From Bacteroidales bacterium (GTDB lineage Bacteria > Bacteroidota > Bacteroidia > Bacteroidales > JAFGHD01), in NCBI GenBank assembly GCA_016939365.1, contig JAFGHD010000132.1, positions 1 to 47,846 on the forward strand: a stretch of DNA of 47,846 nucleotides. The letters are read 5' to 3'. Below are positions 9,354 to 18,349 of this stretch, in pieces (position 1 is the first letter of the stretch; the number at the start of each line of letters is the position of its first letter). The notes under the pieces were generated by a model. That model was not told where the DNA came from. It searched no databases and saw only the letters and a program-made list of their open reading frames with translations. The position numbers and the translations under genes were made by a program.

Positions 9354-10688
9354 GTGAAACGTTATGGGTATCTCTTTTTTATATTGGTCCTGATAGCCGG
9401 GGGCTACGGACTGGTATCTTATCTCTTCCCGAAAGAAACAGGCAGATTTCCGTTTTTTGTACTGGTTTTTCTCGCGGATATTTACCTTTTTCGTTCCATC
9501 CGAAATGACCTGAAGAAAAGCCGGGCACCAGTCAGGCGGTGGATAACCGGGTTGTACTGGTCTCCACTGATACTCATCGGCATAATGACAGTTTTCCCTG
9601 TCCTTTTTCCGGAACTGCCCATTCCGGATATTCCAAGAATATATATTCCGGGCTTCATATTTGCGGCTTATGCCTTCAAGCTGGTAGCGGTTTTATTTCT
9701 CTGGATGGGTGATGGAATTTTTCTTGTCCGCCGGCTGATCCCCGGTGGAAGGGCGTTTTCCGCGACCTGGGCTGTTTACAGCGGTTCCCGCAGAAAAATG
9801 ATACGCAATTCGGGAATGGCAGCAGCAGCCGTCCTTTTTTCCGGGCTCACATGGGGTATGATCAGCGGGGCCTACCGTTTCAGACTGAGCCGGATCGACC
9901 TCAGGTATGGTCATCTGCCCGGATCATTCGAAGGTTTCAAGATCGTCCAGATATCCGATCTTCATCTGGGAAGCTGGGCGTTCCCCGGCAAGCTGGAGGA
10001 GGTGGTTCGCCTGATCATGAAAGAGATGCCGGATCTCATCGTTTTTACCGGCGATCTGGTGAACGACCGGACCCGTGAGGCGGAAGGTTTCGGTACGATC
10101 CTTTCGGGACTCAGGGCACCTTTCGGTGTGTATGCAATCCTGGGGAATCATGATTACGGTGACTATGCCCGTTGGGCCAGTTCGGAGGAAAAGGCAAAAA
10201 ATATGCAGGAACTGCAGGATTTTTATAATCAGGTAGGCTGGAAACTGCTCCGCAACGAATATACAATATTGGAGAAAGATGGCGGGCAAATGGCACTGAT
10301 CGGCAGTGAAAACTGGGGTGCCCTTTCCCGGTTTCCAAAGTATGGAGATCTTTCCCTTGCCACCGAACGGATGGAGCAGGTCCCATTCAGTATTTTGCTG
10401 ACTCATGACCCTACTCACTGGGACCTTCATGTGATCAGGCATACCCGTGTGATCGACCTTACCCTCTCGGGTCATACGCATGGATTCCAGTTCGGGATTG
10501 AATACGAAGGTTTGAGCTGGAGCCCTGCCCGGCTGCTGTACAAGCACTGGGGAGGATTGTATCATGAAAACCACACGGCTTCAAACCGCAGCATTGATCT
10601 TTATGTCAACAGGGGATTGGGTCACCTGGGATATCCCGGCCGGGTCGGCATTCTCCCCGAAATAACGGTGTTTCAGTTATTCACCTGA
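9354..10688 (+). CDS. Membrane-anchored metallophosphoesterase (YkuE-like)
   Basis: A 444-residue protein starting at GTG (9354). The first ~175 residues hold about five hydrophobic segments (for example YLFFILVLIAGGYGLVSYLF). The C-terminal half is a calcineurin-like phosphoesterase with all metal motifs in order: SDLHLGSW, TGDLVNDR, LGNHDYGD, LTHDPTHW and SGHTHGFQFG. Such proteins sit in the cytoplasmic membrane with the catalytic domain usually outside and may act on lipid or sugar phosphodiesters (the LpxH/YkuE-like group). The actual substrate is unknown. It follows the aconitase-like gene by 49 bp and may be co-transcribed. Confidence 0.88.
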   Translation: MKRYGYLFFILVLIAGGYGLVSYLFPKETGRFPFFVLVFLADIYLFRSIRNDLKKSRAPVRRWITGLYWSPLILIGIMTVFPVLFPELPIPDIPRIYIPGFIFAAYAFKLVAVLFLWMGDGIFLVRRLIPGGRAFSATWAVYSGSRRKMIRNSGMAAAAVLFSGLTWGMISGAYRFRLSRIDLRYGHLPGSFEGFKIVQISDLHLGSWAFPGKLEEVVRLIMKEMPDLIVFTGDLVNDRTREAEGFGTILSGLRAPFGVYAILGNHDYGDYARWASSEEKAKNMQELQDFYNQVGWKLLRNEYTILEKDGGQMALIGSENWGALSRFPKYGDLSLATERMEQVPFSILLTHDPTHWDLHVIRHTRVIDLTLSGHTHGFQFGIEYEGLSWSPARLLYKHWGGLYHENHTASNRSIDLYVNRGLGHLGYPGRVGILPEITVFQLFT

Positions 10689-10817
10689 TCCGGGTATTTC
10701 CAGGAGTAAAAGAGCCGGTTCCGGATACTGTCCCAGCGACAGAACCCTTTCGTATTTTGCTGGATAGATAGTTAAAAGATTCAATATCAGATGCAAAAAG
10801 CTGCATTAACGCAAATA

Positions 10818-10849
10818 TTGGTTTTTTGGCACAAAATGTGGTATGATTG
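10818..10849 (+). promoter_or_regulatory. Candidate promoter of the structured RNA
   Basis: TTG at 10818-10820, a 21-bp spacer and TATGATTG at 10842-10849 (7 of 8 matches to TAnnTTTG) form a reasonable Bacteroidota promoter. A TTGGCAC at 10826-10832 resembles a sigma-54 -24 box, but the matching -12 position reads GG instead of GC, so the housekeeping reading is preferred. Confidence 0.35.
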
Positions 10850-10852
10850 TAT

Positions 10853-11039
10853 TATGAGGCTTCCTGACCGTTTGAAAGAGAAATCTAAAACCAAGCCAGG
10901 AATTTTGTAACTGTGCCTCTCCGGAGAGGTTAAGGCACAGCCAACTGCTGCAGGAAAAATGTGTGGGGTGACGATGATGGTTGATCTCTGCTACTAAATA
11001 AAACTCGTTTTACTATATACCCATCACCCCACACTTTTT
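10853..11039 (+). ncRNA. Candidate structured small RNA with terminator
   Basis: This region has no credible protein but is rich in strong stems. CTGTGCC (10911-10917) pairs with GGCACAG (10934-10940), enclosing the 14-base palindrome CCTCTCCGGAGAGG (10916-10929). GTGTGGGGTGA (10961-10971) pairs perfectly over 11 bases with TCACCCCACAC (11024-11034), directly followed by five Ts, as in an intrinsic terminator. Inside that long loop, TAAAAC/GTTTTA (10999-11012) makes a further hairpin. The predicted 5' end comes from the promoter-like sequence just upstream. I do not recognise 6S, SRP RNA, tmRNA or a known riboswitch. It could instead be a leader of the NRDE gene at 11189. Confidence 0.45.
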
Positions 11040-11188
11040 ATAACCACTTGCAAATATATGCAATTCCGGTATTGAAATTCGCCCTGTGTGTCTGCATTCG
11101 TTGCGACGGCGAACAAACCGCTCCCCATTTTTGTTATCTTCACTGACGTTTGGTTCTTTTTTGCCTTTGAACAAAGCAAGACCAGGAG

Positions 11189-11923
11189 ATGTGTACCTTA
11201 ACCTTTTTCCCGCAGGGTAATGGATTCTTTTGCATGACCCAGAGCCGTGATGAGAGTATCCGGCGCAGGCCGGCCATTCCACCAATGATTGCAGACATCT
11301 CAGGCAGGAAACATATATTTCCGGCCGATGGGGAGAAGGGTGGAACCTGGATCGGTGTTTCTGCCGACGGAAGGGCTGCTTCACTGCTCAACGGATCCGA
11401 GTTCGCCCACCCCGTAAAACCCCCCTTCAGACACAGCCGGGGGTTGTTGATACCTGCCCTTTTTTCCTTCCCGGATATACGGGTTTTTGCGAGGGAATAT
11501 GCATTCGGTGGTCTGGAACCGTTTACAATGGTTGTCAGGGAGGCTGCCGGCCTGTATGAACTGTCATGGAACGGTTTGGAGCACAGGCTGCTGGAGCTCG
11601 ATCCGGACCAGGCGAGGATATATTCCTCTCCCACGTTGTATGATGATGATATCCGTATCACAAGAAGGCGTTGGTTCGACCGGATGATTGCTGATCACCC
11701 CGGCTTCAGACCAGGAGATATCTGGCAACTGCATGTCATGGGTCAGCCACCCGGGCTCAATGGAAACCTCCTGATCCAACGGGAAGATTTTATCGAGACA
11801 GTGAGCATTTCACAAATCACCAGAGGCGCAGATGGTATTTTTTTCAAATACAAGGATCTGATCAATCAGATTACCTTTACCAAAAGCTTCTCCGATAATG
11901 CTGATTCCACGCAGGCTGCCTGA
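11189..11923 (+). CDS. NRDE (TANGO2) family protein
   Basis: The 244-residue protein begins MCTLTFFP and has the family block CMTQSRDES, a variant of the NRDE motif, with an N-terminal cysteine at position 2 that is conserved in the family. Further along it shows GGTWIGVSADGRAASLLNG, also typical. The family (called TANGO2 in animals) is cytoplasmic in bacteria and has been linked to haem trafficking or lipid-related stress in eukaryotes; its bacterial function is not established. The gene converges with uvrA (71 bp between the stops) and is preceded by the candidate RNA. Confidence 0.88.
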   Translation: MCTLTFFPQGNGFFCMTQSRDESIRRRPAIPPMIADISGRKHIFPADGEKGGTWIGVSADGRAASLLNGSEFAHPVKPPFRHSRGLLIPALFSFPDIRVFAREYAFGGLEPFTMVVREAAGLYELSWNGLEHRLLELDPDQARIYSSPTLYDDDIRITRRRWFDRMIADHPGFRPGDIWQLHVMGQPPGLNGNLLIQREDFIETVSISQITRGADGIFFKYKDLINQITFTKSFSDNADSTQAA

Positions 11924-11994
11924 TCATCGTCCGGTCATCAGTTGGTTTCCTGATCCGGCAGGGTGGCTGATATGTGAACTGTAAGCGGGGGATA

Positions 11995-14844
11995 TCATCT
12001 TCCGTTGAGCGCATCTTTAAGAAACCGGCCGGTGAAGCTTGATTCATCCGCCGCAACGGCCTCCGGGGTTCCTTCGCAGATGATCTGTCCGCCCCTTTCG
12101 CCTCCTTCAGGTCCCAGATCGATGATGTGATCGGCCATCTTGACCACTTCCATATTGTGTTCGATCACCAGAATGGTGTTACCCCTGTCCACCAGTCTCT
12201 GAAGTACCTGAAGCAATACGTTGACATCTTCGAAATGCAGTCCTGTGGTGGGCTCATCAAGGATATAAAGGGTTTTGCCCGTATCTTTCTTTGAAAGCTC
12301 TGCTGCCAGCTTCACCCGTTGTGCCTCGCCCCCCGAAAGCGTGGTGGAGGGTTGGCCCAGCGTAATGTATCCCAGCCCAACCTCCCGCAGCGTTTTTATT
12401 TTCTGAAGGATGGCCGGGATGTTCTCGAAAAATGAAGTGGCCTGGTTGATGGTCATCTCAAGGACGTCATTTATGGATTTTCCCTTGTAACGGACTTCCA
12501 GTGTCTCCCTGTTGTATCTTTTGCCGGTGCATGTCTCGCAGGGTACCTGGACATCGGGAAGGAAATTCATTTCGATCACCCGGACACCGGCCCCTTTGCA
12601 TGTTTCACAACGGCCGCCGCGGACATTGAAGGAAAAGCGTCCGGGTTTGTATCCCCTGATCCGGGCTTCCGGCAGCTGTGCAAAAAGTTTCCTGATCTCA
12701 TCAAATACACCCGTATAGGTGGCCGGGTTGGAACGGGGAGTTCTGCCGATCGGGGATTGGTCGATATCGATGACTTTGTCAAGGTACTCAATGCCCGAGA
12801 TGCTGTGATAGGGCAGGGGCTTTTTGTCTGAGCGGTAGAAGTGGCGGCTCAGTATCGGGTAAAGCGTTTCATTGATCAGGCTCGATTTTCCGCTTCCCGA
12901 GACCCCTGTGACACAGACCAGTATACCCAGTGGGAGCCTGAGTTGAACCTGTTTCAGGTTGTTTCCACTGGCCCCATCTACCACCAGGAAGTGGCCGTTA
13001 CCGGATCTTCGCCGGACAGGTATCTCGATCCTGCGCTGGCCACGCAGATATTCACAGGTGATTGTATTGCATGTCTTCATCACAGCAGGAGAACCCTCGG
13101 CTACCACCTTACCGCCGTGTTTGCCTGCTCCCGGGCCAATATCGAGAACCCAATCTGCTGAGAGTATGGTTTCCTTGTCATGTTCCACAACGATTACCGA
13201 GTTCCCGATATCCCTCAACTCCCTGAGTGCGGAGATCAGACGCTGGTTGTCCCGCTGATGAAGACCGATGCTCGGTTCATCCAGGATGTACAGGACGTTG
13301 GTCAGGCGGGAGCCTATTTGGGTGGCCAGCCTGATCCGTTGCGATTCCCCACCTGAGAGACTTCGTGCGGAACGGTTCAGCGAAAGGTAGCCCAGCCCCA
13401 GGTCCAGCATCAGCCTGAGCCGGGAGGATATCTCCCGCAGTATCTCATGAGCCACGGGTCTTATCCTCTCGCTGAAGGTTTCTTCGATCGACCCGATCCA
13501 GAGCCAAAGGTCTTTCAGATCCATTCCGGAGAGCTCTGCGATGTTCCTGCCCGCAATACGGAACTGAAGGGAATCCTTTTTCAGCCGGGCTCCCCCGCAC
13601 TCCGGACAGACCACCTGGTTCATGAAGCTGTTGGCCCATTTTCTGATCCCCTCCGAAGAGGTTTCCTGGAACTGGTTCAAAATGAAGTTTACGATCCCTT
13701 CGAAGTTGAGCGTATAGGTCGATGTAACACCCAGATATTCCTTTCTGATATGAAAGGTCTCGTCGGACCCATAAAGGATGGTCGAGATGGCCTCCCCGGG
13801 AATCTGGCTGATGGGGGTGTCAAGGTTGAAACCATAACGGGTTCCGATGGCCTCCATCTGATGAAAAATCCAGTTCTGACGGTATTCCCCGATGGGGGAG
13901 ATGCCCCCCTTGCGAATGCTTTTCGTGGGGTCGGGAAAGATCTTATCGAGGTCAACCTCCGTGATCGTGCCCAGTCCTGAACATTTCGGGCAGGCCCCAT
14001 AAGGAGAGTTGAATGAGAAGGTATTGGGTTCCGGTTCGTCGTATGAGATACCGGATGTTGGACACATCAGCGCCTTGCTGTAATGCCTGATCTGACCGGA
14101 TTCCGGATCGAATACCATAACGGTTCCCTTCCCATGACGGAGCGCCAGCTGGATGGACCCGGTCAACCGTTTCTGATTATCTTCCGAAGCCAGAAGCTCG
14201 TCGACCACAATTTCGATGTTGTGCATCTTGTAACGGTCGAGCTGCACCCCGAACCTGATCTCCATGACCTCTCCATCCACCCGGGCCTTAAGGAATCCCA
14301 TCTTGCGGATTTGCTCGAACAACTCCCTGTAGTATCCCTTTCTTCCGCGTACCATCGGTGCGAGAACCATCAGCCTTCTTCCTGCATACCTTTTAATGAT
14401 CAGGTTCACGATCTGGGGTTCGGTATACCTGACCATCTTTTCTCCGGTAACATGTGAATAGGCTTCGGCGGTACGTGCAAAAAGCAGCCGCAGGAAGTCG
14501 TAAACCTCGGTGATGGTGCCTACCGTCGATCTGGGATTCCGGCTGACCGATTTTTGTTCAATGGAGATCACGGGGCTCAATCCCGTGATCATATCCACAT
14601 CCGGACGTTCCAGGTTGCCGATGAACTGGCGGGCATAAGCTGAAAAAGTCTCCATATAGCGCCGTTGCCCTTCGGCATATATCGTATCAAATGCCAGTGA
14701 AGATTTACCGCTTCCGCTCAGGCCCGTGATCACTACCAGGCTGTTGCGCGGAATATTCGTGTCGATGTTGCACAGGTTATGTACCCGCGCACCCCTGATC
14801 TTCAGGTATTCACTTCCATTGTCACCGATGGTGTCCTGAGGCAT
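11995..14844 (-). CDS. uvrA: Excinuclease ABC subunit A
   Basis: The 949-residue product has the full UvrA1 layout. There are two ABC ATPase halves with Walker A motifs (GLSGSGKSS near the N-terminus and GVSGSGKSS in the C-terminal half), two LSGGE signatures and two ILDEP Walker B motifs. The C-terminal zinc module is intact (CETCKGAG...CETCTGKRY). In the first zinc module the leading CPxC motif reads CPTSG, so one cysteine is replaced by serine; a similar change is common in Bacteroidota UvrA as I recall. UvrA dimerises, loads UvrB and scans DNA for bulky lesions in nucleotide excision repair. ATG at 14844 is chosen over a TTG at 14850. It is the last gene of a minus-strand run. Confidence 0.97.
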   Translation of the reverse strand: MPQDTIGDNGSEYLKIRGARVHNLCNIDTNIPRNSLVVITGLSGSGKSSLAFDTIYAEGQRRYMETFSAYARQFIGNLERPDVDMITGLSPVISIEQKSVSRNPRSTVGTITEVYDFLRLLFARTAEAYSHVTGEKMVRYTEPQIVNLIIKRYAGRRLMVLAPMVRGRKGYYRELFEQIRKMGFLKARVDGEVMEIRFGVQLDRYKMHNIEIVVDELLASEDNQKRLTGSIQLALRHGKGTVMVFDPESGQIRHYSKALMCPTSGISYDEPEPNTFSFNSPYGACPKCSGLGTITEVDLDKIFPDPTKSIRKGGISPIGEYRQNWIFHQMEAIGTRYGFNLDTPISQIPGEAISTILYGSDETFHIRKEYLGVTSTYTLNFEGIVNFILNQFQETSSEGIRKWANSFMNQVVCPECGGARLKKDSLQFRIAGRNIAELSGMDLKDLWLWIGSIEETFSERIRPVAHEILREISSRLRLMLDLGLGYLSLNRSARSLSGGESQRIRLATQIGSRLTNVLYILDEPSIGLHQRDNQRLISALRELRDIGNSVIVVEHDKETILSADWVLDIGPGAGKHGGKVVAEGSPAVMKTCNTITCEYLRGQRRIEIPVRRRSGNGHFLVVDGASGNNLKQVQLRLPLGILVCVTGVSGSGKSSLINETLYPILSRHFYRSDKKPLPYHSISGIEYLDKVIDIDQSPIGRTPRSNPATYTGVFDEIRKLFAQLPEARIRGYKPGRFSFNVRGGRCETCKGAGVRVIEMNFLPDVQVPCETCTGKRYNRETLEVRYKGKSINDVLEMTINQATSFFENIPAILQKIKTLREVGLGYITLGQPSTTLSGGEAQRVKLAAELSKKDTGKTLYILDEPTTGLHFEDVNVLLQVLQRLVDRGNTILVIEHNMEVVKMADHIIDLGPEGGERGGQIICEGTPEAVAADESSFTGRFLKDALNGR

Positions 14845-14952
14845 TATCAATCCGGGAATTTTTTAACAAGGGCTGCCGGCAAGCCGGAACCGGACTGCAA
14901 AGATAGTTTTTCATATTGCAAGGATCAGCTGGGAAGGATCATGCCGGGTTCA

Positions 14953-15954
14953 TCACCAGTTACTGACGGAAGCAGTGTCATGGTAAATACGGCTGTCGTC
15001 CATATCTCTGATCAGGCGATCATAATCCAGGGCAAAGCCTGACGCGATCTTCAACGGGTAGGTTTTTCCACCCGGATTGCGGAGTTTGTCCGATCTCAGC
15101 CAAGGATTCATGTCCTTCAGCAGCTTATAGGTGGTCCCGTTCTCGCGGGCAAAGGCAACCAGGTCTGGGACAGGCCCGGCGATTTCCCGGATGATATATG
15201 GCAGGGGCGGGTAAAGGTCCTTTCCCCGAAGGTAGAAACCGAAACGGGCAGGATTTTCGCAGATCAGTTTTAGGGCAATAATCCTGAACACATACCTGGA
15301 GGTCTCCTCGTTCAGGAAGAGTTCAAAATAATCGTGGCTGGACTGCCTGTCGACAGATTCCCGGATTCTTTTCCGCCCGGCGTTGTAGGAAGCGGCCACA
15401 AGTGGCCAGCGCTCGAATTCCCTGAATGATTCAAGGAGGTAGCTGCAGGCTGCCCTTGTAGATTTCTCGACATGATAGCGTTCATCCACCTCGTCGTTAA
15501 CCTCCAAACCGTATTCCCGGGCAGTCCCCTCAAGAAACTGCCAGAATCCCACAGCACCCCGCGGTGATACGGCGTTTGTGAGCCCGCTTTCCGCCAGCGC
15601 AAGATACTTGAAATCATCCGGTATCCCTGAATCGGCAAGAATAGGCTCAATTACCGGAAACCAGCGAAAGGAACGCTTCAGCACAAGGATCGTGGCGGAG
15701 TGCCAGTAAGTGTTCACCAGCAGTTCCCTGTCCAGGTTCTCCCTGATGTAATAAATGTCCAGAGGTATCTCTTCCCCTGCAAATGATATTTGATCAGGCA
15801 ATTCCACTGTGAATATCCTGTATTTTTCATGGAAAGCAGCCCGGTATTTCTCATCATTCCTTTGCTTCTTCCATGCAAGTGTGACGAGCAGTGCGCCGGT
15901 GACGATCAGGGTGATGACCGCCGGTACCAGGAAGTATTTTCCTTTTCTCATCAT
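14953..15954 (-). CDS. Membrane-anchored lytic transglycosylase (MltD-like SLT domain)
   Basis: About 333 residues. An N-terminal hydrophobic helix (FLVPAVITLIVTGALLVTLAW) anchors it to the membrane. The SLT catalytic domain spans roughly 110-230, with the catalytic glutamate in LALAESGL, then SPRGAVGFWQFLEGTAREYGL and VAASYNAG, all typical of family 1 lytic transglycosylases. These cleave peptidoglycan between MurNAc and GlcNAc, forming 1,6-anhydro ends, in the periplasm. The tail (YKLLKDMNPWLRSDKL) resembles the start of a LysM-like or MltD spacer but no full LysM repeat is visible. Its start lies 8 bp after the rfbC stop, so it is probably co-transcribed with rfbC and lpdA. Confidence 0.9.
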   Translation of the reverse strand: MMRKGKYFLVPAVITLIVTGALLVTLAWKKQRNDEKYRAAFHEKYRIFTVELPDQISFAGEEIPLDIYYIRENLDRELLVNTYWHSATILVLKRSFRWFPVIEPILADSGIPDDFKYLALAESGLTNAVSPRGAVGFWQFLEGTAREYGLEVNDEVDERYHVEKSTRAACSYLLESFREFERWPLVAASYNAGRKRIRESVDRQSSHDYFELFLNEETSRYVFRIIALKLICENPARFGFYLRGKDLYPPLPYIIREIAGPVPDLVAFARENGTTYKLLKDMNPWLRSDKLRNPGGKTYPLKIASGFALDYDRLIRDMDDSRIYHDTASVSNW

Positions 15955-15962
15955 GTCGGGTA

Positions 15963-16505
15963 TCAGAATGGATTGCTGATATCCCTGAAAAAGGGAGCCC
16001 TGCTGTCCCGCTCGGATACCTGCGGAGCGTCGACACCCCAGTCAATGGCAATATCCGGGTCGTTCCACCGGATACAGCCTTCCGCTTCGGAACGGAAGGG
16101 ATTGGTGCATTTGTACTGGAAAATGGTGTCATTCTCAAGGGTCAGGAATCCATGTGCAAAGCCGGGCGGTATGTAAAGCATCTTCTTTTCTGAGGAATCC
16201 AGTACGACTGAGTACCATCTGCCGTATGTCGCGGATTTGGTCCTGATATCGACAGCCACATCCAGAACACGTCCCGCCACGACCCGCACCAGTTTACCCT
16301 GTTCGTATGGGGGATGCTGGAAATGCAGACCCCTCAGCACCCCTTTCGCCGAGCATGATTCATTATCCTGGTGGAATTGAGCTTCAATACCCTTTTCAGA
16401 GAAAGTTTCCTTCCGGAATACTTCCATGAAATACCCCCGGATGTCGTTAAAAACCTTTGGGGTGATCAGCCATAATCCTTCAAAACCTGTTGGTGAGATC
16501 GTCAT
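15963..16505 (-). CDS. rfbC: dTDP-4-dehydrorhamnose 3,5-epimerase
   Basis: With the start at 16505 (MTISPTGFEGLWLITPKVF) the protein is 180 residues, the normal length for RmlC; an upstream ATG at 16544 would add 13 hydrophilic residues. The cupin fold motifs are present: FHQDNESCSAKGVLRGLHFQ, with the catalytic histidine in RGLHFQ, and YIPPGFAHGFLTL. The enzyme converts dTDP-4-keto-6-deoxyglucose to dTDP-4-keto-rhamnose in rhamnose synthesis for surface polysaccharides. The rfbA, rfbB and rfbD partners are not in the window, so this is an isolated copy inside the lpdA-rfbC-transglycosylase run. Confidence 0.93.
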   Translation of the reverse strand: MTISPTGFEGLWLITPKVFNDIRGYFMEVFRKETFSEKGIEAQFHQDNESCSAKGVLRGLHFQHPPYEQGKLVRVVAGRVLDVAVDIRTKSATYGRWYSVVLDSSEKKMLYIPPGFAHGFLTLENDTIFQYKCTNPFRSEAEGCIRWNDPDIAIDWGVDAPQVSERDSRAPFFRDISNPF

Positions 16506-16550
16506 ATGCCTGGCCTCAGCTTCATCTGTGTCACGGGGATTCATAGCGGG

Positions 16551-17948
16551 TCAGATATGTATTACTTCCCCGTAAGCGGCAGCTGCGGCTTCCATGACGG
16601 CTTCCGACATGGTCGGGTGCGGATGGACGGATTTGATGATCTCATGGCCGGTGGTTTCCAGCTTACGCGCTGCCACGGCTTCTGCAATCATTTCCGTTAC
16701 ATTTTCCCCGATGAAATGGGCCCCGAGCCATTCGCCATATTTCGCATCGAAGATCACCTTCACGAAACCGTCCCTGGCGCCGGCTGCATTGGCTTTCCCT
16801 GATGCCGTGAAAGGAAACTTGCCTACCCGGATTTCGTAACCTGCATCACGTGCCTGTTTCTCGGTCATTCCCACTGAGGCGACTTCAGGGTGGGTGTATG
16901 TGCATGCAGGCACATTGCCGTAATCCAGCGGTTCCGGATCAAGACCTGCAATCTTCTCCACGCAGCAGATGCCTTCAGCCGAGGCGACATGAGCCAGGGC
17001 CGGCCCGGATACGATATCCCCGATGGCATAGTAGCCTTCCACCTGGGTCCGGTAAAACGAATCGACCTTCACCTTCCCGTTATCGGATTGAATGCCGGTC
17101 TCCTCCAGGCCGATCCCTTCCAGATTGGGTGTGATTCCCACGGCGGAAAGGACTATGTCCGTCTCAAGGGTTTCTTTCCCCTTCGGGGTTTTGACCGAGA
17201 CCTTTATTTTCTTCCCCGAAGTATCTGCCGATTCGACGGATGAACCGGTCATTATTTTCATTCCCATCTTCTTGAATGACCGCTCCAGTTGTTTTGAGAC
17301 TTCTTCATCCTCCAGCGGAACGATGGCGGGCAGGAATTCGACCAGGGTGACCTGAGTGCCGATGGTTTGATAGAACCATGCAAATTCAGAACCGATGGCG
17401 CCGGAACCTACTACCAGCATGGATGCAGGTTGTTTGTCGAGGGTCATGGCTTCACGGTAACCGATGATTTTCCTGCCGTCCTGTTTCAGCCCGGGCAACT
17501 CCCTGGAGCGGGCTCCGGTCGCGATGATGATGTGGTCTGCTTCATAAATGGCAGTCTTACTCCCTGAACCGGTGACCTCGATTTTTTTGCCGGGCAATAC
17601 CCTGGCGGTTCCCTCGATCACCCCGATCCCGTTTTTTTTGAATAGGAACTGAATGCCTTTGCTCATGTTGCCGGCGACCTCGCGGCTCCTCTTAACCATG
17701 GCAGAAAAGTCAGGTTTGATTTCTCCCTTGACTGAGATGCCGAAATCTGATGCATGTACCATATGGTGGTAGACATCTGCACTCCTGAGAAGGGCTTTTG
17801 TCGGGATGCAACCCCAGTTGAGGCATATACCGCCGAGCTCCGCCCTTTCCACAACCGCTGTTTTCAGACCCAGTTGGGATGCCCTGATGGCTGCAACATA
17901 TCCTCCGGGTCCGCTACCTATAACGATCAGCTGATACTTCATAAGCAT
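16551..17948 (-). CDS. lpdA: Dihydrolipoyl dehydrogenase (E3)
   Basis: The 465-residue flavoprotein has an N-terminal FAD site (IVIGSGPGGYVAA), the redox disulfide in GGICLNWGCIPTK (Cys42, Cys47), a second Rossmann motif (VVGSGAIGSEFA), the FAD motif YAIGDIVSGPALAH and the catalytic His-Glu pair in VHPHPTMSEAV at the C-terminal interface. It reoxidises dihydrolipoamide for 2-oxo acid dehydrogenase complexes or glycine cleavage, using NAD+. No E1 or E2 genes are adjacent, so which complex it serves is unclear. It is the first gene of the minus-strand run; upstream is an AT-rich intergenic stretch with a weak TAATTTCG box. Confidence 0.96.
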   Translation of the reverse strand: MLMKYQLIVIGSGPGGYVAAIRASQLGLKTAVVERAELGGICLNWGCIPTKALLRSADVYHHMVHASDFGISVKGEIKPDFSAMVKRSREVAGNMSKGIQFLFKKNGIGVIEGTARVLPGKKIEVTGSGSKTAIYEADHIIIATGARSRELPGLKQDGRKIIGYREAMTLDKQPASMLVVGSGAIGSEFAWFYQTIGTQVTLVEFLPAIVPLEDEEVSKQLERSFKKMGMKIMTGSSVESADTSGKKIKVSVKTPKGKETLETDIVLSAVGITPNLEGIGLEETGIQSDNGKVKVDSFYRTQVEGYYAIGDIVSGPALAHVASAEGICCVEKIAGLDPEPLDYGNVPACTYTHPEVASVGMTEKQARDAGYEIRVGKFPFTASGKANAAGARDGFVKVIFDAKYGEWLGAHFIGENVTEMIAEAVAARKLETTGHEIIKSVHPHPTMSEAVMEAAAAAYGEVIHI

Positions 17949-18205
17949 GATGGGATTGTGAGGAGCGAAATTACAAAAAATGTTTCAGCGGCGATGAAAG
18001 ACTTCGCCGGTGTCGCCATTGCGCAGAAGTGCCCGGAAAGAATTTTTATTTTAATAAGATTAAATAAAAATAGATAATTTTAAAATAAAGTAAAAAAAAG
18101 AATCACATAATTTAATTTTTTTAATGATTTATGAAGATGATTGTCAAAATCTTTTTTTAATTCATATCGCTTTAATAAGTTTGTGTCGGAAAATATTATA
18201 CTGAA

Positions 18206-18287
18206 GGAAATCAGGTTTGCAGATTTAAACTGTCTGATTTCGTCAGTTTTAAAATTCAGACATTTATCGTCTGAAATATGCTGATCT
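18206..18287 (-). repeat. Dispersed 82-bp repeat, copy 2 (inverted relative to copy 1)
   Basis: Reverse-complement match to positions 1-82 with two substitutions. Within it TTCAGAC (18255-18261) and GTCTGAA (18269-18275) form a perfect 7-base stem with a 7-base loop. The repeat sits 62 bp upstream of the ATG of the PLP enzyme gene, so it may lie within or next to that gene's control region. Confidence 0.85.
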
Positions 18288-18322
18288 GTAAGATTTTGCG
18301 AAGCAAAATCAAACAGCATCAG
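18281..18322 (+). repeat. Extended stem-loop abutting repeat copy 2
   Basis: CTGATCTGT (18281-18289) pairs with ACAGCATCAG (18313-18322) with one bulged base. Inside it GATTTTGC (18292-18299) pairs perfectly with GCAAAATC (18303-18310) across a GAA triloop. No T-run follows, so it is not an obvious terminator. Its position just ahead of the gene at 18350 suggests a leader or a binding site. Confidence 0.6.
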
Positions 18323-18349
18323 TATAAATTCAAGGAATAACAATCTGAG

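Larger units (their letters stand above)
17949..18349. other. AT-rich intergenic region between divergent lpdA and the PLP enzyme
   Basis: About 400 bp separate the two divergent starts. The lpdA-proximal part holds a promoter-like TAATTTCG on the minus strand. The middle (18040-18200) is extremely A/T-rich without a clear gene. The right part contains repeat copy 2 (18206-18287) and an extended hairpin (18281-18322). An open frame on the minus strand (18080-18463) crosses the repeat but overlaps the start of the PLP gene and has no recognisable domain. Confidence 0.7.

Noticed and set aside
10826-10842. Sigma-54-like promoter TTGGCAC
   Set aside because: The -12 element reads GG where GC is essential; a housekeeping -7 box at 10842-10849 explains the site better.
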